From Wenjunlia tyrosinilytica (lineage in GTDB: Bacteria > Actinomycetota > Actinomycetes > Streptomycetales > Streptomycetaceae): DNA of 40,607 bases. Each line of letters opens with the position of its first letter. Positions within the stretch are counted from its first letter, which is position 1. The translations under genes and the position numbers were made by a program. Below the pieces are notes generated by a model. The model did not search any database, was not told where the DNA came from, and was given only the letters and a program-made list of their open reading frames with translations. Where the stretch lies: the NCBI RefSeq assembly GCF_014646055.1, contig NZ_BMMS01000043.1:1-40607 (forward strand), given 5' to 3'. This document shows, in pieces, positions 25,168 to 33,759 of the stretch.

Positions 25168-25811
25168 CAGTTGGTCTCCTCGGGGGCGTCGGTGTCGATG
25201 CTGGGGGTGTCGGCACGATCATCAAAGGTGCGGACACGGAAGTAGCTCTCCAGCCAGCGGGTTGCGATCCGGTCCCGGTCGTAGTTCCACCAGGTCAGGT
25301 CCTCCAGCAGCACCGCCCAGTCGACTGCGACGCCGTGCCCTTGGAGGTACCTGGCCATAGAGGGCAGGCGGGGGTGGATGGCCTCGGTATTCTGACGTGC
25401 CATCAGGTGCAAGTCCGACTCTGCAGTGCTGGGTTTGAACAGCTTCTTGTTCACGCCGGTGGCCAGTGAGGCACCCAAGTTGGGGCGCTTCCACCAATCC
25501 AGTGCAGGCACCGCGACGGCATCGGCCGAACGCGCAGCATCAGCGTCGCGCGCGGCGCGCGGCCTGTCGGCGATCAGAGCCGCTACGGCGTAATGAGCAC
25601 GCTTCGCATCCGGGTGCAGGTCCTCGGACAGGCGGGGAACGAGGTACCGGTGGAGCCGATTGCAGCGCTCCACCGGCAACCCGCGCCCGCTGCGCAGATC
25701 CGCCCGAACCCCCTTGTCCCGCTCGCACAGACCGAGGACGTAGCGCACGAACGCCTCGGAATGCCTCTCCTCGGCTGGGGTCTGCGCGGAGGGCGTGGGT
25801 GACGTAGTCAT
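25167..25811 (-). CDS. cse2: Cse2 (CasB) Cascade small subunit
   Basis: A 214-residue, helical, Arg-rich protein (SEAFVRYVLGLCERDKGVRA, GLPVERCNRLHRYLVPRLSE, LLEDLTWWNYDRDRIATRWL). It forms the inner belly of Cascade and stabilises the R-loop. The ATG at 25811 has GGGAG five bases upstream; a longer frame from 25835 runs through a tandem repeat and is not used. Unlike the other Cascade genes it is separated from its upstream neighbour (cse1) by 71 bp holding short tandem repeats. Confidence 0.93.
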   Translation of the reverse strand: MTTSPTPSAQTPAEERHSEAFVRYVLGLCERDKGVRADLRSGRGLPVERCNRLHRYLVPRLSEDLHPDAKRAHYAVAALIADRPRAARDADAARSADAVAVPALDWWKRPNLGASLATGVNKKLFKPSTAESDLHLMARQNTEAIHPRLPSMARYLQGHGVAVDWAVLLEDLTWWNYDRDRIATRWLESYFRVRTFDDRADTPSIDTDAPEETN

Positions 25812-25820
25812 GAAAACTCC

Positions 25821-25855
25821 CTGGGGCACTGGCACTGGGCACTGGGCACTGGCAC
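25821..25855. repeat. Short CACTGG(G) tandem repeat between cse1 and cse2
   Basis: Four copies of a GGCACTGG/GGGCACTG unit of 6-7 bp lie immediately upstream of the cse2 ribosome binding site. Slipped-strand mispairing here would change the distance between cse1 and cse2 and possibly coupling, but would not change any reading frame. Confidence 0.8.
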
Positions 25856-25882
25856 GGAGCGAACAGGAGGAGGGGCCGTTGG

Positions 25883-27463
25883 TCAGCGGCCGGCCGAGCG
25901 GGGTATGGCCGCGCGGATGCAGCGGCGGGCGCGGCTGCGGGCGCGGGCCGTGCGCACATCCGCCCGCACTGCGCCGATCGCCGAGTCCAACGCATCAAGG
26001 GCGGCATCGACGAAGGGCTGATGGGGCGGGGTGTCGCACCGTTCAGGAGTGACAAGCCCCCAGAAGACCAACCCGGCCACCGGCCAGTACTGGGCAAGAG
26101 CGCGGTCCCGCCAGGGCCCGGGCCTCTTGGCGTCCAGCCGCACCTTCTCCGCGTCTTCCTGCCCGGGGTCGGTGGCAAGCTTCCAGGCCAACCGGGCGGC
26201 GTACTCAAGCATGCCGCCGACCTCGTCGGCGGCCTGACGGCACTGCCCCACATACAGAGCCATCCGCTCGTCCACCTCCTGCTGCCAGCGCAGGACCGGC
26301 GGGGTGCTCGCCTCGAACCAGCCGCTGTCGCGCTGCTGCCCGTCCTGATCGAACCCGTAGGCCCGCACCCTGAGCACGGGCAGCAGCGCACGCGGCAGGT
26401 TCTCCAGGGCGTAGGGCCGCTTGGACTGGCCGTCGTGGTCCTTCAAGAGCAGTGCATCCAGGTCACGCCACAAAGCGCGTCGACCGTCGGCCGGGCGTGG
26501 GAATCGGGTGCCGTCACCGGACTTGGGCGGGTCGAGGATCACGTACGGGTCGGAGGCAGCCTGGGCAGGGGCGTGGGTTGACCAGGTCACAAACGCGTCG
26601 GTGACGGTGGCGTGGTCGGCGGAGGGTGCAAGCAGAACGGCATGGCGGGCGCGGCCGGTCAGCAGCCGCCCAGGCCAGGTGACCTTCGGCAGCGGACCGA
26701 GCGGGTTGAGCAGCTCCTCCATCTCCCAGGGGCACCGGTCCTCCTCGTCGGGCTCCGCGCCGCTCCCGCCGGGGACCGGCACCGACAGCACAAGCGTGGT
26801 GAACAGATCCGGCGCCCAGGGGTGGAAGGAGACGGTCTTGCGCAGGGGGCCCGCATCTCCGCTGCCCGGCCGCACGGAGGTGATCCGGCGCGGGGTGCAC
26901 TGCCCGGACGGGCCGTAGTACAGCTGGGCGATCAGATGCCAGGCAGCCTCCGCAGGAGAGACCGGCACCGGGTCGGTATCCATGAAGTGGCCGAATAAGA
27001 CGGCGCCATTGACGCCTGTGGGCCGTCCGAAAACCAGCTTGTTCACACCCGAGGAGTTCGGTTTCCCCTTGGCGTCCAGGCACTCCTTGTCCAGTCGCGG
27101 GTCCTGCAGGAAGGGGCGGTCGCCGAACAGATCGAAGCGGCCCTCGGGCACCTCACGGTCGAGGTAGGCGTCCACGGCCGAGGCATCGAAGCACCGCCGC
27201 GCCAAGACCCTGTCACGCGCATGGCGCCACTTCCTGACGTTCTCGGCCAGGTCCATGTCGTCCAGGCGCTCTTCGTCGTTACGGGCGACGCGCGCGGTAA
27301 TGGCCGCAAGGATCCGTAGCAGCCCGGACGCCGCCGGCGGCACCGGCAACTCCAGATCCTCGATTTCGTGCGCTCGATGTAAAAGCTCCCGGAGCCCCAC
27401 CCGCATAGACCGGCCCCCCAGGCGTACGGGAATCCACGACTCATCCCGCAGGTCAAACCCCAA
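25883..27463 (-). CDS. cse1: Cse1 (CasA/Cas8e) Cascade large subunit
   Basis: A 526-residue protein that recognises the PAM and recruits Cas3. Its beginning GFDLRDESWIPVRLGGRSMR is the standard Cse1 entry. Later segments are LFGDRPFLQDPRL, KLVFGRPTGVNGAVLFGHFM (near the L1/PAM-reading region) and the helical bundle at the end (MALYVGQCRQAADEVGGMLE). The start is the TTG at 27463, preceded by CAGGAGGGGAATC; no ATG or GTG fits the family N-terminus. A longer frame to 27577 contains Arg-rich shadow sequence. The gene starts the Cascade operon; the mini-array and cas3 lie farther upstream. Confidence 0.94.
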   Translation of the reverse strand: MGFDLRDESWIPVRLGGRSMRVGLRELLHRAHEIEDLELPVPPAASGLLRILAAITARVARNDEERLDDMDLAENVRKWRHARDRVLARRCFDASAVDAYLDREVPEGRFDLFGDRPFLQDPRLDKECLDAKGKPNSSGVNKLVFGRPTGVNGAVLFGHFMDTDPVPVSPAEAAWHLIAQLYYGPSGQCTPRRITSVRPGSGDAGPLRKTVSFHPWAPDLFTTLVLSVPVPGGSGAEPDEEDRCPWEMEELLNPLGPLPKVTWPGRLLTGRARHAVLLAPSADHATVTDAFVTWSTHAPAQAASDPYVILDPPKSGDGTRFPRPADGRRALWRDLDALLLKDHDGQSKRPYALENLPRALLPVLRVRAYGFDQDGQQRDSGWFEASTPPVLRWQQEVDERMALYVGQCRQAADEVGGMLEYAARLAWKLATDPGQEDAEKVRLDAKRPGPWRDRALAQYWPVAGLVFWGLVTPERCDTPPHQPFVDAALDALDSAIGAVRADVRTARARSRARRCIRAAIPRSAGR

Positions 27464-27818
27464 GATTCCCCTCCTGAACCGGTCCCGAAGCGCCGTGCGA
27501 TGGCAGCCTCCAGCACCCCCACGGTCTCCCTGCGGGGAGTGGCGATGGTCACACAGTGAAGCAGGGCCCACTGACAACGCACATGCATTTCAGCCACGCC
27601 ACAAGGCTCACAGCCGCGGCGCACCTGGTTCTCAGAGCGCTGCACCGACTCCGCCCACGCCCTCTTCGAGTGGAACACCCCCGCACCCCACGAGAACCAA
27701 AAACGCCGTCCATGACGCGAGCAGCGTCTCACAAGCGACGGGGACAGTGGTGACCAACGGCGTGCCCCCTCGAGAAGAAGCCCTGGAAGCCTCGTGTCGG
27801 CCGTTTCCCACGAGACCG
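27464..27818. other. Region upstream of cse1 without a gene
   Basis: Only shadow ORFs are present on either strand. It must carry the promoter of the cse1-cas2 operon. I see no unambiguous -35/-10 pair on the minus strand. Confidence 0.4.
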
Positions 27819-27854
27819 AAGATGTGTGGGGGACTCGGTGCCCTTGCCAACCCA
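27819..27854 (+). promoter_or_regulatory. Protospacer-like target of the mini-array guide, with AAG PAM
   Basis: AAG at 27819-27821 is followed by 27822-27854, which pairs partially with the mini-array spacer at 28223-28255. The first 17 positions read ATGTGTGGGGGACTCGG here and ATGTGCGGAGGTCTCGG in the spacer. Over positions 1-26, 19 match; mismatches are at 6, 9, 12, 18, 19, 21 and 24, and matching breaks down after 26. Positions 6, 12, 18 and 24 are not base-paired in type I-E Cascade. The site covers the -35 element of the putative plus-strand promoter, so bound Cascade would block transcription there without enough pairing for cleavage. Confidence 0.7.
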
Positions 27855-27873
27855 TTGTCGGCTGGGGTACAAA
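27844..27873 (+). promoter_or_regulatory. Putative promoter of the small plus-strand ORF
   Basis: TTGCCA at 27844-27849 and TACAAA at 27868-27873 are 18 bp apart and resemble a sigma-70/HrdB promoter. They lie 75 bp upstream of the ATG at 27948. The -35 box is inside the protospacer-like site. No experiment supports the start point. Confidence 0.5.
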
Positions 27874-27947
27874 CGTGACGCCCCTTCAGAGGCTCGTCTT
27901 CCAGCTCATCGCTGCGTCCACAAGGCCGAATCAACCGTGGAGTCACC

Positions 27948-28130
27948 ATGCGCGCCCTGCCTGCGCTTCCGGCACATCCCGCATTAGCCGGGGGCACCGA
28001 CCGTACGTTGCCCTGGCTCGTGATCCTCGTCGTTGTTGTGCTGGTGCTCCGACCCGATGCCAACGTCGCCACCACATGTGCAACCATGCTGATCGCAGTG
28101 GTCGAGGCGGTGCGCCGAATGACGAGGTAG
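27948..28130 (+). CDS. Small two-helix membrane peptide, candidate CreT-like toxin
   Basis: A 60-residue ORF with ATG preceded by GGAG at five-base spacing. After a Pro/Ala-rich N-terminus it has two hydrophobic segments (LPWLVILVVVVLVL at about 22-35 and ATTCATMLIAVVEAV at about 41-55), then a basic end RRMTR. Codon 13 is TTA, the rare leucine codon that in Streptomyces depends on the bldA tRNA. The ORF lies antisense to the cas genes, between a guide-matching promoter and the mini-array that encodes the guide. In CreTA modules a small toxin is repressed by a crRNA-like RNA through Cascade; this gene occupies that place. Toxicity is inference. It could instead be an ordinary small membrane protein of unknown role, as similar-looking ones occur in actinobacteria. 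Confidence 0.55.
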   Translation: MRALPALPAHPALAGGTDRTLPWLVILVVVVLVLRPDANVATTCATMLIAVVEAVRRMTR

Positions 28131-28193
28131 TTTCCGGTTCCAGAACTGAGAGGTCGGAGTCACCGTAGCTCCACCCCCCGATGGTCCGCCCTT

Positions 28194-28284
28194 CCTGTCC
28201 CCACCGCTGTGGGGGTGTTCCAATGTGCGGAGGTCTCGGACCGCTCGCGCAAATCGTCTTCCCCGCCGAAGCGGGGGTGCCACT
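28194..28284 (+). CRISPR. Two-repeat degenerate mini-array between cse1 and cas3 (CreA-like RNA candidate)
   Basis: Repeat 1 (28194-28222) differs from the main repeat mainly in its 5' half but keeps the handle GTGTTCCA. Its stem changed from CCCCGC/GCGGGG to CCCCAC/GTGGGG, a compensatory pair that preserves pairing around a CGCT loop. Repeat 2 (28256-28284) keeps its 5' part and a perfect CCCCGC-CGAA-GCGGGG hairpin but its last bases are lost. These are the parts needed to make one mature crRNA by Cas6e: 8-nt handle, 33-nt spacer (28223-28255), 3' hairpin. So the array looks selected for one guide, not simply decayed. A promoter in 28131-28193 or read-through from 27844 could transcribe it. 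Confidence 0.8.
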
Positions 28285-28306
28285 CACGTAGTGCGGGGCC
28301 AGATCA

Positions 28307-31192
28307 TTATCGGCGCACCAACCCCAACTCCGCGTCCAGCCACATCCGCTTGCCTTTCACCTCCACCGCCTGCACTTCGCCGCCGCGTACCGGCTGCCGC
28401 AGCAGCGCCAGGTCGCCGAGCATCGGGTGATCGCTCCAACCGTCCGGGATATTGAAGGTCGCCTCGGCGTCCTTGAACCAGTCGGCCCGCACCGGAATGG
28501 TCCGCCTCATCACCGCGCGGACATCGTTCACGGCGATCCGGCCGTCACTATCCGGGGTGGGCAAGGCGTAGTTTCCTTCCTCGTCCAGGGTCTCACTCCC
28601 GTCCTCCTGCATGTAGACGCACAGTAGCCGGACCGCGTCAGCGCCGAGGCGGGTGGCGATCTGCCACTCGCCCTCAACTCCCAGGGAATGCAGGCTGTGC
28701 AGCTCGTCGACAGAGCCGACACGCGGGACGGCAATTGACTCGCCCATGCCCCGTTGCGCGAGGTTCTCGCCCTCGAACTCCACCCACGCCTTCTCCCTGC
28801 GAGGGCTGTCCCAGTCGAAGCGGTCGGAGCGGTCGCCGTGCACCTTCTCCACCAGCGCCTGGACATCGTCCGGGATGTTGATCGGACCCGGCCCCAGGCC
28901 CGCTAGCACCTCGGAGGTCTCCAGCAGGAGGTGTTCGGCATAGACAGAGCCCCAGTGTTTCGGTACCTGCCCACCCCCGGCCAGAAGCGGATCAAGGACG
29001 ACCAGCCTCGGCCCGGTGCAGGCCGCCCACGCCGGACGCGGCTTGCCGCCGGGCCGTCCGTGCTGCGCCCACCACACCTCGTGGCGCCAGCACCGCCCGG
29101 CCCGCTGAAGCAGCAGCGCCAGCGGGGCAAGATCGCTGACCACAAGATCGGCATCGAGGTCAAGGGACTGCTCGACCACCTGGGTCGCCACGACCACCAT
29201 GCGTCCGAGGCGCCGACCGGGACGTCCCATGCCCTGCGAGACCAGCCGGGTCCGCCCCTCCCGCACATCGCCGGGAAACCGCGCGTGCAGCAGCACCAAT
29301 TCCACCTCGCCCAACCCTCGGGCCGCACAGCGGTCCCTCAGCCAGGTGTAGGTGTCCTGCGCCTCGCCCACCGTGTTGCAGACCACCAGCGCGTACCCGC
29401 CCACCTCGCCACCACATTCCAAGAGCAGCGGTTCCAGGACGCACTCGATCACCGCGAGCCTGGCCCGCTCCCCGCCCTTTCCCAAAGGTGTGTGCACAAC
29501 CGACTCCACCTGGACCGCCAGCTCCATGCGCCGCTGCGCGGCCTGATCCTGCCGATCCGGCTCACCGATCCGCTCGCATCTCGCGGTGGCCGCGTCCACG
29601 TAGAGCCATCCCGGGTACGGAACCTCGAACGAACGCCGCTTCAGCTCACGGACAGAATGCTTCCCGACACCTCTGAGGTACTCCTTGACCAGCCGGTCGC
29701 TCACCGAGACCGGAAGTGTCGCGGACAACAGGACCACCGGCACCCCATACGCTCCCAGCCAGTTCAGCAGCCGTCCCAACAGGACCTGCATGTACGGGTC
29801 GTAGGCATGCGCCTCATCGACGATGCACGTCTTGCCGGACAGTGCCAGAAGCCTCAACGCGTTGTGCCGAATCGGCAGCACGGCCATCAGCGCCTGATCG
29901 ATCGTTCCCACAGTCCACTGCGCCAGCAGCGGCCGCTTCCCGCCCCGCAGCCACTGCCGGGGCCGCATCGCAGCCTGATGACGCGCCGCCGTGTCCCCCT
30001 CCTCCTCGCCATCACACACCAGCACCGCTGGCCCCCCGCTCAACTCGCCGTCCGAGTAGGCACTGTTCAACCAGGCCATGCTGTGCGTCAGCGTCAGCCC
30101 CGCGCCCGCCGCCCCCTGACGGTCCAAAACACCCGCGACGCGGGCGTGCATCGGGTCGCTCGTGGCCATCGTCGGCAGCAGGAACGCAAACCCCCGCGTA
30201 CCACACACCTGCGACAGCAACCGCTCGGCCTCCAATGCCGTCTCGCTCTTGCCGTCCCCAGGCGCGGCAGTGACCACCAGGATGCCAGCCTTCCCTGCCT
30301 CCGGGACTGCCAACGCCTCGGCCAGCCCTCGCGCGACCGACCGCTGCAGCGGATTCGGCTCACCCTTAATGTCGTACGCCTCCGCGAAATCCTTGCGTGC
30401 CAGCTCCACCGGCACCAGACCCGCCTCCCGCACCAGCTCTACAGCGTCTCGGCATGACTTCTCAAAGTGTTCCTGCAGCGAGGGCCGAAGGGCGTGCTGG
30501 CGCCGTTCGAGATAAGACTCCTGGCTCACCAGCCAGTCCGCAAGGATCACCAAGCCCGTCACCAGCACCGCCGCCGACGCTTCGAAACGCTCGGGCAACG
30601 GCGGCACACCCAGCAGATCGTGCACCGCGGCCGCGTGCACTGCCCTTTGATCAGCCCACTTCAGGCCGCCGAACAACTCCTGATAGCCAGCAAGATCGGT
30701 CATGCCCCGGTTGAGCCGGGAAAAGACACCGTGGTGCCCCCCGATGATCTCCGCAACCCGGTCAACCCCCTCGTCCTCCGCCATGCCGGTGTCCCCAAGC
30801 CCGAGCGCAGCAAGCACCGCGGGAGCCGCCTGCATCCCCGCGACGGCATGCCCGATACGTGTCGTCCCGAGCCTTTCCCCCTGGTCCCGGACGAACTCCC
30901 GGCTCAGCCCCTCCTTTCCCCGGGCATCGCACAATTGGAACCCCGACAGCTTCCCGATGTCATGAAGCCCGGCACACAGGGCAACCAGCACACGTGCCTG
31001 CGCAGGATCTGCCTCAGCCCCGAGCCCCACTGCGATGCTCCTACGCTGGTTCCCGGAGAGGTAGTGATCCCACAGATACAGGGCCATAGCCGCCGCATCC
31101 AGCAGATGCCGCACCAGCGGATACGGCCGATCAAGCCCTCGGGACTTCCCCCACGCCGACTCGTCCACCGCCCGCCCCGGCCTACGCATCAC
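28307..31192 (-). CDS. cas3: Cas3 nuclease-helicase
   Basis: A 961-residue effector nuclease. The HD domain has His29, the LHDIGK motif (His77-Asp78), GGHHG at about 151-155 and ILADW near 216. The SF2 helicase has Walker A APGDGKSE (about 310-317), the DEAH box (VDEAHAYDPYM, 459-462) and motif III LLSATLP; helicase domain 2 includes VVVATQVVEQSLDLDADLVV and QRAGRCWRH. All catalytic motifs are present. A GTG (31192) and ATG (31189) are adjacent; AGGAGGGG lies 7-10 bases upstream. It is transcribed away from the main array and is separated from cse1 by about 840 bp holding the plus-strand module. Confidence 0.97.
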   Translation of the reverse strand: MMRRPGRAVDESAWGKSRGLDRPYPLVRHLLDAAAMALYLWDHYLSGNQRRSIAVGLGAEADPAQARVLVALCAGLHDIGKLSGFQLCDARGKEGLSREFVRDQGERLGTTRIGHAVAGMQAAPAVLAALGLGDTGMAEDEGVDRVAEIIGGHHGVFSRLNRGMTDLAGYQELFGGLKWADQRAVHAAAVHDLLGVPPLPERFEASAAVLVTGLVILADWLVSQESYLERRQHALRPSLQEHFEKSCRDAVELVREAGLVPVELARKDFAEAYDIKGEPNPLQRSVARGLAEALAVPEAGKAGILVVTAAPGDGKSETALEAERLLSQVCGTRGFAFLLPTMATSDPMHARVAGVLDRQGAAGAGLTLTHSMAWLNSAYSDGELSGGPAVLVCDGEEEGDTAARHQAAMRPRQWLRGGKRPLLAQWTVGTIDQALMAVLPIRHNALRLLALSGKTCIVDEAHAYDPYMQVLLGRLLNWLGAYGVPVVLLSATLPVSVSDRLVKEYLRGVGKHSVRELKRRSFEVPYPGWLYVDAATARCERIGEPDRQDQAAQRRMELAVQVESVVHTPLGKGGERARLAVIECVLEPLLLECGGEVGGYALVVCNTVGEAQDTYTWLRDRCAARGLGEVELVLLHARFPGDVREGRTRLVSQGMGRPGRRLGRMVVVATQVVEQSLDLDADLVVSDLAPLALLLQRAGRCWRHEVWWAQHGRPGGKPRPAWAACTGPRLVVLDPLLAGGGQVPKHWGSVYAEHLLLETSEVLAGLGPGPINIPDDVQALVEKVHGDRSDRFDWDSPRREKAWVEFEGENLAQRGMGESIAVPRVGSVDELHSLHSLGVEGEWQIATRLGADAVRLLCVYMQEDGSETLDEEGNYALPTPDSDGRIAVNDVRAVMRRTIPVRADWFKDAEATFNIPDGWSDHPMLGDLALLRQPVRGGEVQAVEVKGKRMWLDAELGLVRR

Positions 31193-31360
31193 CGCGTACC
31201 CCTCCTACTTGAACTCCGTTGCCCATCGGCCGCATCCAACCATTAAGCACCGACAAGGCCGTCGGAACAGCATGTAATCTGCGCACGTGACCCAGAGGAT
31301 GCTCTCCGAGAACAGAGTAAAGACACGGCAAAGCCCCTGCTAAGCCACAGCTCAGAAAGG
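31193..31360 (+). promoter_or_regulatory. CRISPR leader between cas3 and the main array
   Basis: 168 bp between the divergent cas3 start and the first repeat, with lower GC than its surroundings. Perfect repeats are next to it and degenerate repeats at the far end, so this side is the leader and new spacers should enter at 31361. It must also contain the cas3 promoter on the minus strand. No promoter boxes are clear enough to place. Confidence 0.75.
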
Positions 31361-32731
31361 GTCCTCCCCGCCGACGCGGGGGTGTTCCGGCATCCCCCGG
31401 AGACGTCGCCCATGCCATGGGGTCCTCCCCGCCGACGCGGGGGTGTTCCGTACCGGGCGAGGCCGGGCAGGGAGTCGGGTCCGTCCTCCCCGCCGACGCG
31501 GGGGTGTTCCGAACAGCGCCAGCACGGCGACCGGGGTCTGAGTGTCCTCCCCGCCGACGCGGGGGTGTTCCGCCCCACGTGAGCGGCACCTCCAATATCG
31601 AGTGGTCCTCCCCGCCGACGCGGGGGTGTTCCGCCGTAACCCCACCATCAGGAGCCCGCGCCATGGTCCTCCCCGCCGACGCGGGGGTGTTCCGTCCGCG
31701 GCAGAGCTGGTCCGTACCCAGTTGGCGTCCTCCCCGCCGACGCGGGGGTGTTCCGGTCGAGAACGAATGCGACGGCAGAGCCTGGCAGTCCTCCCCGCCG
31801 ACGCGGGGGTGTTCCGTCGCCGTAGGCGACTTAATGGCCACGCTGCCCGTCCTCCCCGCCGACGCGGGGGTGTTCCGCGTGACGGTTCGAAAAGCTGAGG
31901 GTAGGGAAAGTCCTCCCCGCCGACGCGGGGGTGTTCCGTACGCCGATGCCGGGCACGTCCACCCGGGGCCGTCCTCCCCGCCGACGCGGGGGTGTTCCGT
32001 CCCGGATGCGGACCCGCTCCGGCAACGCCGGGTCCTCCCCGCCGACGCGGGGGTGTTCCGCGAGACCAGCTCATACGCAACCTGTGCACGCCGTCCTCCC
32101 CGCCGACGCGGGGGTGTTCCGGCCCACGGCATCACCATCGTCCCGGTCTACGCGTCCTCCCCGCCGACGCGGGGGTGTTCCGTGATCGAGTTCGGTGCCG
32201 GGACGGCGCAGGACGTCCTCCCCGCCGACGCGGGGGTGTTCCGCCCTCACCGTCGTCCTCGCCGCGCTGATCGACGTCCTCCCCGCCGACGCGGGGGTGT
32301 TCCGACCGACCAGGCCGCCAGGGGCGCCAAGTCCACGTCCTCCCCGCCGACGCGGGGGTGTTCCGTTGTACAGGTAGATCTCCAGGCCGGGCACCCGGTC
32401 CTCCCCGCCGACGCGGGGGTGTTCCGTCACGGGCGGACTCCGATCCACGTGGTGAGCAGTCCTCCCCGCCGATGCGGGGGTGTTCCGCCCTGGTCCCCAA
32501 GGCCGCCCTGGCGGGCAAGGTCCTCCCCGCCGACGCGGGGGTGTTCCGCTACGGCGCGACATCGACGACGCCGCATCGGCGTCCTCCCCGCCGACGCTGG
32601 GGTGTTCCGCGGTCCCCCGACCCGGCGGCCTATGATCACGCGTCCTCCCCGCCGACGCGAGGGTGTTCCGAACCGGCCCGTCCTGCGCGTCACGGACCCC
32701 GGGTCCTCCCCGCCGACGCGGGGGTGTCCCG
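31361..32731 (+). CRISPR. Type I-E CRISPR array, 23 repeats and 22 spacers
   Basis: 29-bp repeats start every 61 bp from 31361 to 32703, so every spacer is 32 nt. The repeat begins GTCCTCCCC, forms the hairpin CCCCGC-CGAC-GCGGGG and ends GTGTTCCG. Variants lie at the right end: C to T in the hairpin loop at repeat 19 (32459), G to T at repeat 21 (32581), G to A at repeat 22 (32642) and T to C at repeat 23 (32703). This marks the right as the old, leader-distal end. Many spacers are open in one or more frames, as expected for phage or plasmid genes. I found no spacer repeated within the array. Confidence 0.98.
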
Positions 32732-33758
32732 AGTGTGTGCGATCCGCCTTCGCGGCCTTTGAGGGTCGGTTGCCCCGGAGGGAGACCGCCGCCGCGTTCA
32801 CGGGTCATTCGAGTGCGGCCCCCGCGTCGCATCCCTCGCACGAGCCAGTCACCACGAACGACGGTCCGACCAGGCTACGGGCGCCGAGCCGGCGCTGTGC
32901 AAGCAGCTCAGAGAACCTCGATCGCCGCATCAGCCGACACGCGCCTTTGGTAGATGCGCCGACATCGTCACGACGAGGAAATCTCCGCAGGCCACGGCTG
33001 GTGCGCTACGACCAGCCCTCGTTCGCGGCTCCTGCCGAAGGCTCGAACCTGCGGCTTGCAGACTCGTTGACCATCCCAGGTCGACGCATTCGCGAACGGT
33101 GCTGCTCCCGCTTGTCCCAGATTCCGGGGCTCGCGCGGCGGGCCCGCTCGTCGGACCGATCGACACCATGCGACATCACAGCACGCGGCGCATGCACCAA
33201 GTCCCTGGTGCACGACGGTCATCAGCCCGCCCCGCCCATCAGACTGGCCCCTTGCCCGTCCCGTCACTCCCCCAAACTGCTAGTGACGCCCCGTCCACAT
33301 CGGTGCCCCGGCGTGGATCAAGCCTCCGGGCAATCCGTCCAGTTGACCATCCGGCGGCCCCGCGGCGAGGTCGTTACCGCGTCGTACGGCTGGGTATGGC
33401 GCTCTCGGATTGGGAGTGACCCGTCTGCGGGGGAACGCCAAGGGGCTTTGCCTCCTCTTGGCGCGGCGCGCGTTCAGTGGGGCTGGCGCCGGGAGGGCGG
33501 CCACCTGCGCACACCAGTTGGCCGAGGGTGCCAGGCGAAGACCTCTCCCCCCGTCGCATGGGGAGCGCGACGGCGTGCTCCCACTCCGGAAGGGGGTCGG
33601 GAGTCGTCAAGGGGTTCTTATGCCTCTCGATGGGCGGTGCATCCATACCGCTGGGGTGACAGTGGCACGTTGCGGCTGACGGCTGCGCCCAGCGTCTCCG
33701 TACCGCGTCCCATGTCGACCGGATCGGGGGATGGACGAATCGGGCATGATTGACACCT
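32732..33758. other. About 1 kb without a recognisable gene
   Basis: Open frames exist on both strands but they are continuations of frames across the CRISPR array or shadows. A piece near 33000-33080 (complement reading TCTGCAAGCCGCAGGTTCGAGCC) resembles part of a tRNA but does not fold as one. I see no gene. Confidence 0.5.
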
Positions 33759-33759
33759 G

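Noticed and set aside
27556-27753. 65-residue plus-strand frame upstream of the protospacer-like site
   Set aside because: No ribosome binding site, Arg/Pro-rich and no hydrophobic segment; treated as non-coding.
27732-27767. AAG-flanked partial match to the spacer of the cas2-end remnant
   Set aside because: Seed positions 4 and 7 mismatch and the similarity ends after position 9; indistinguishable from chance.
32990-33080. tRNA-like piece with TCTGCAAGCCGCAGGTTCGAGCC on the minus strand
   Set aside because: It has a T-loop-like motif, but the arms do not pair and no acceptor stem is present.
31182-33753. Long open frames on both strands across the CRISPR array (repeated RNTPASAGRT or PPRRRGGVP)
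   Set aside because: The repeated peptides are translations of the 29-bp repeats; the array is not coding.
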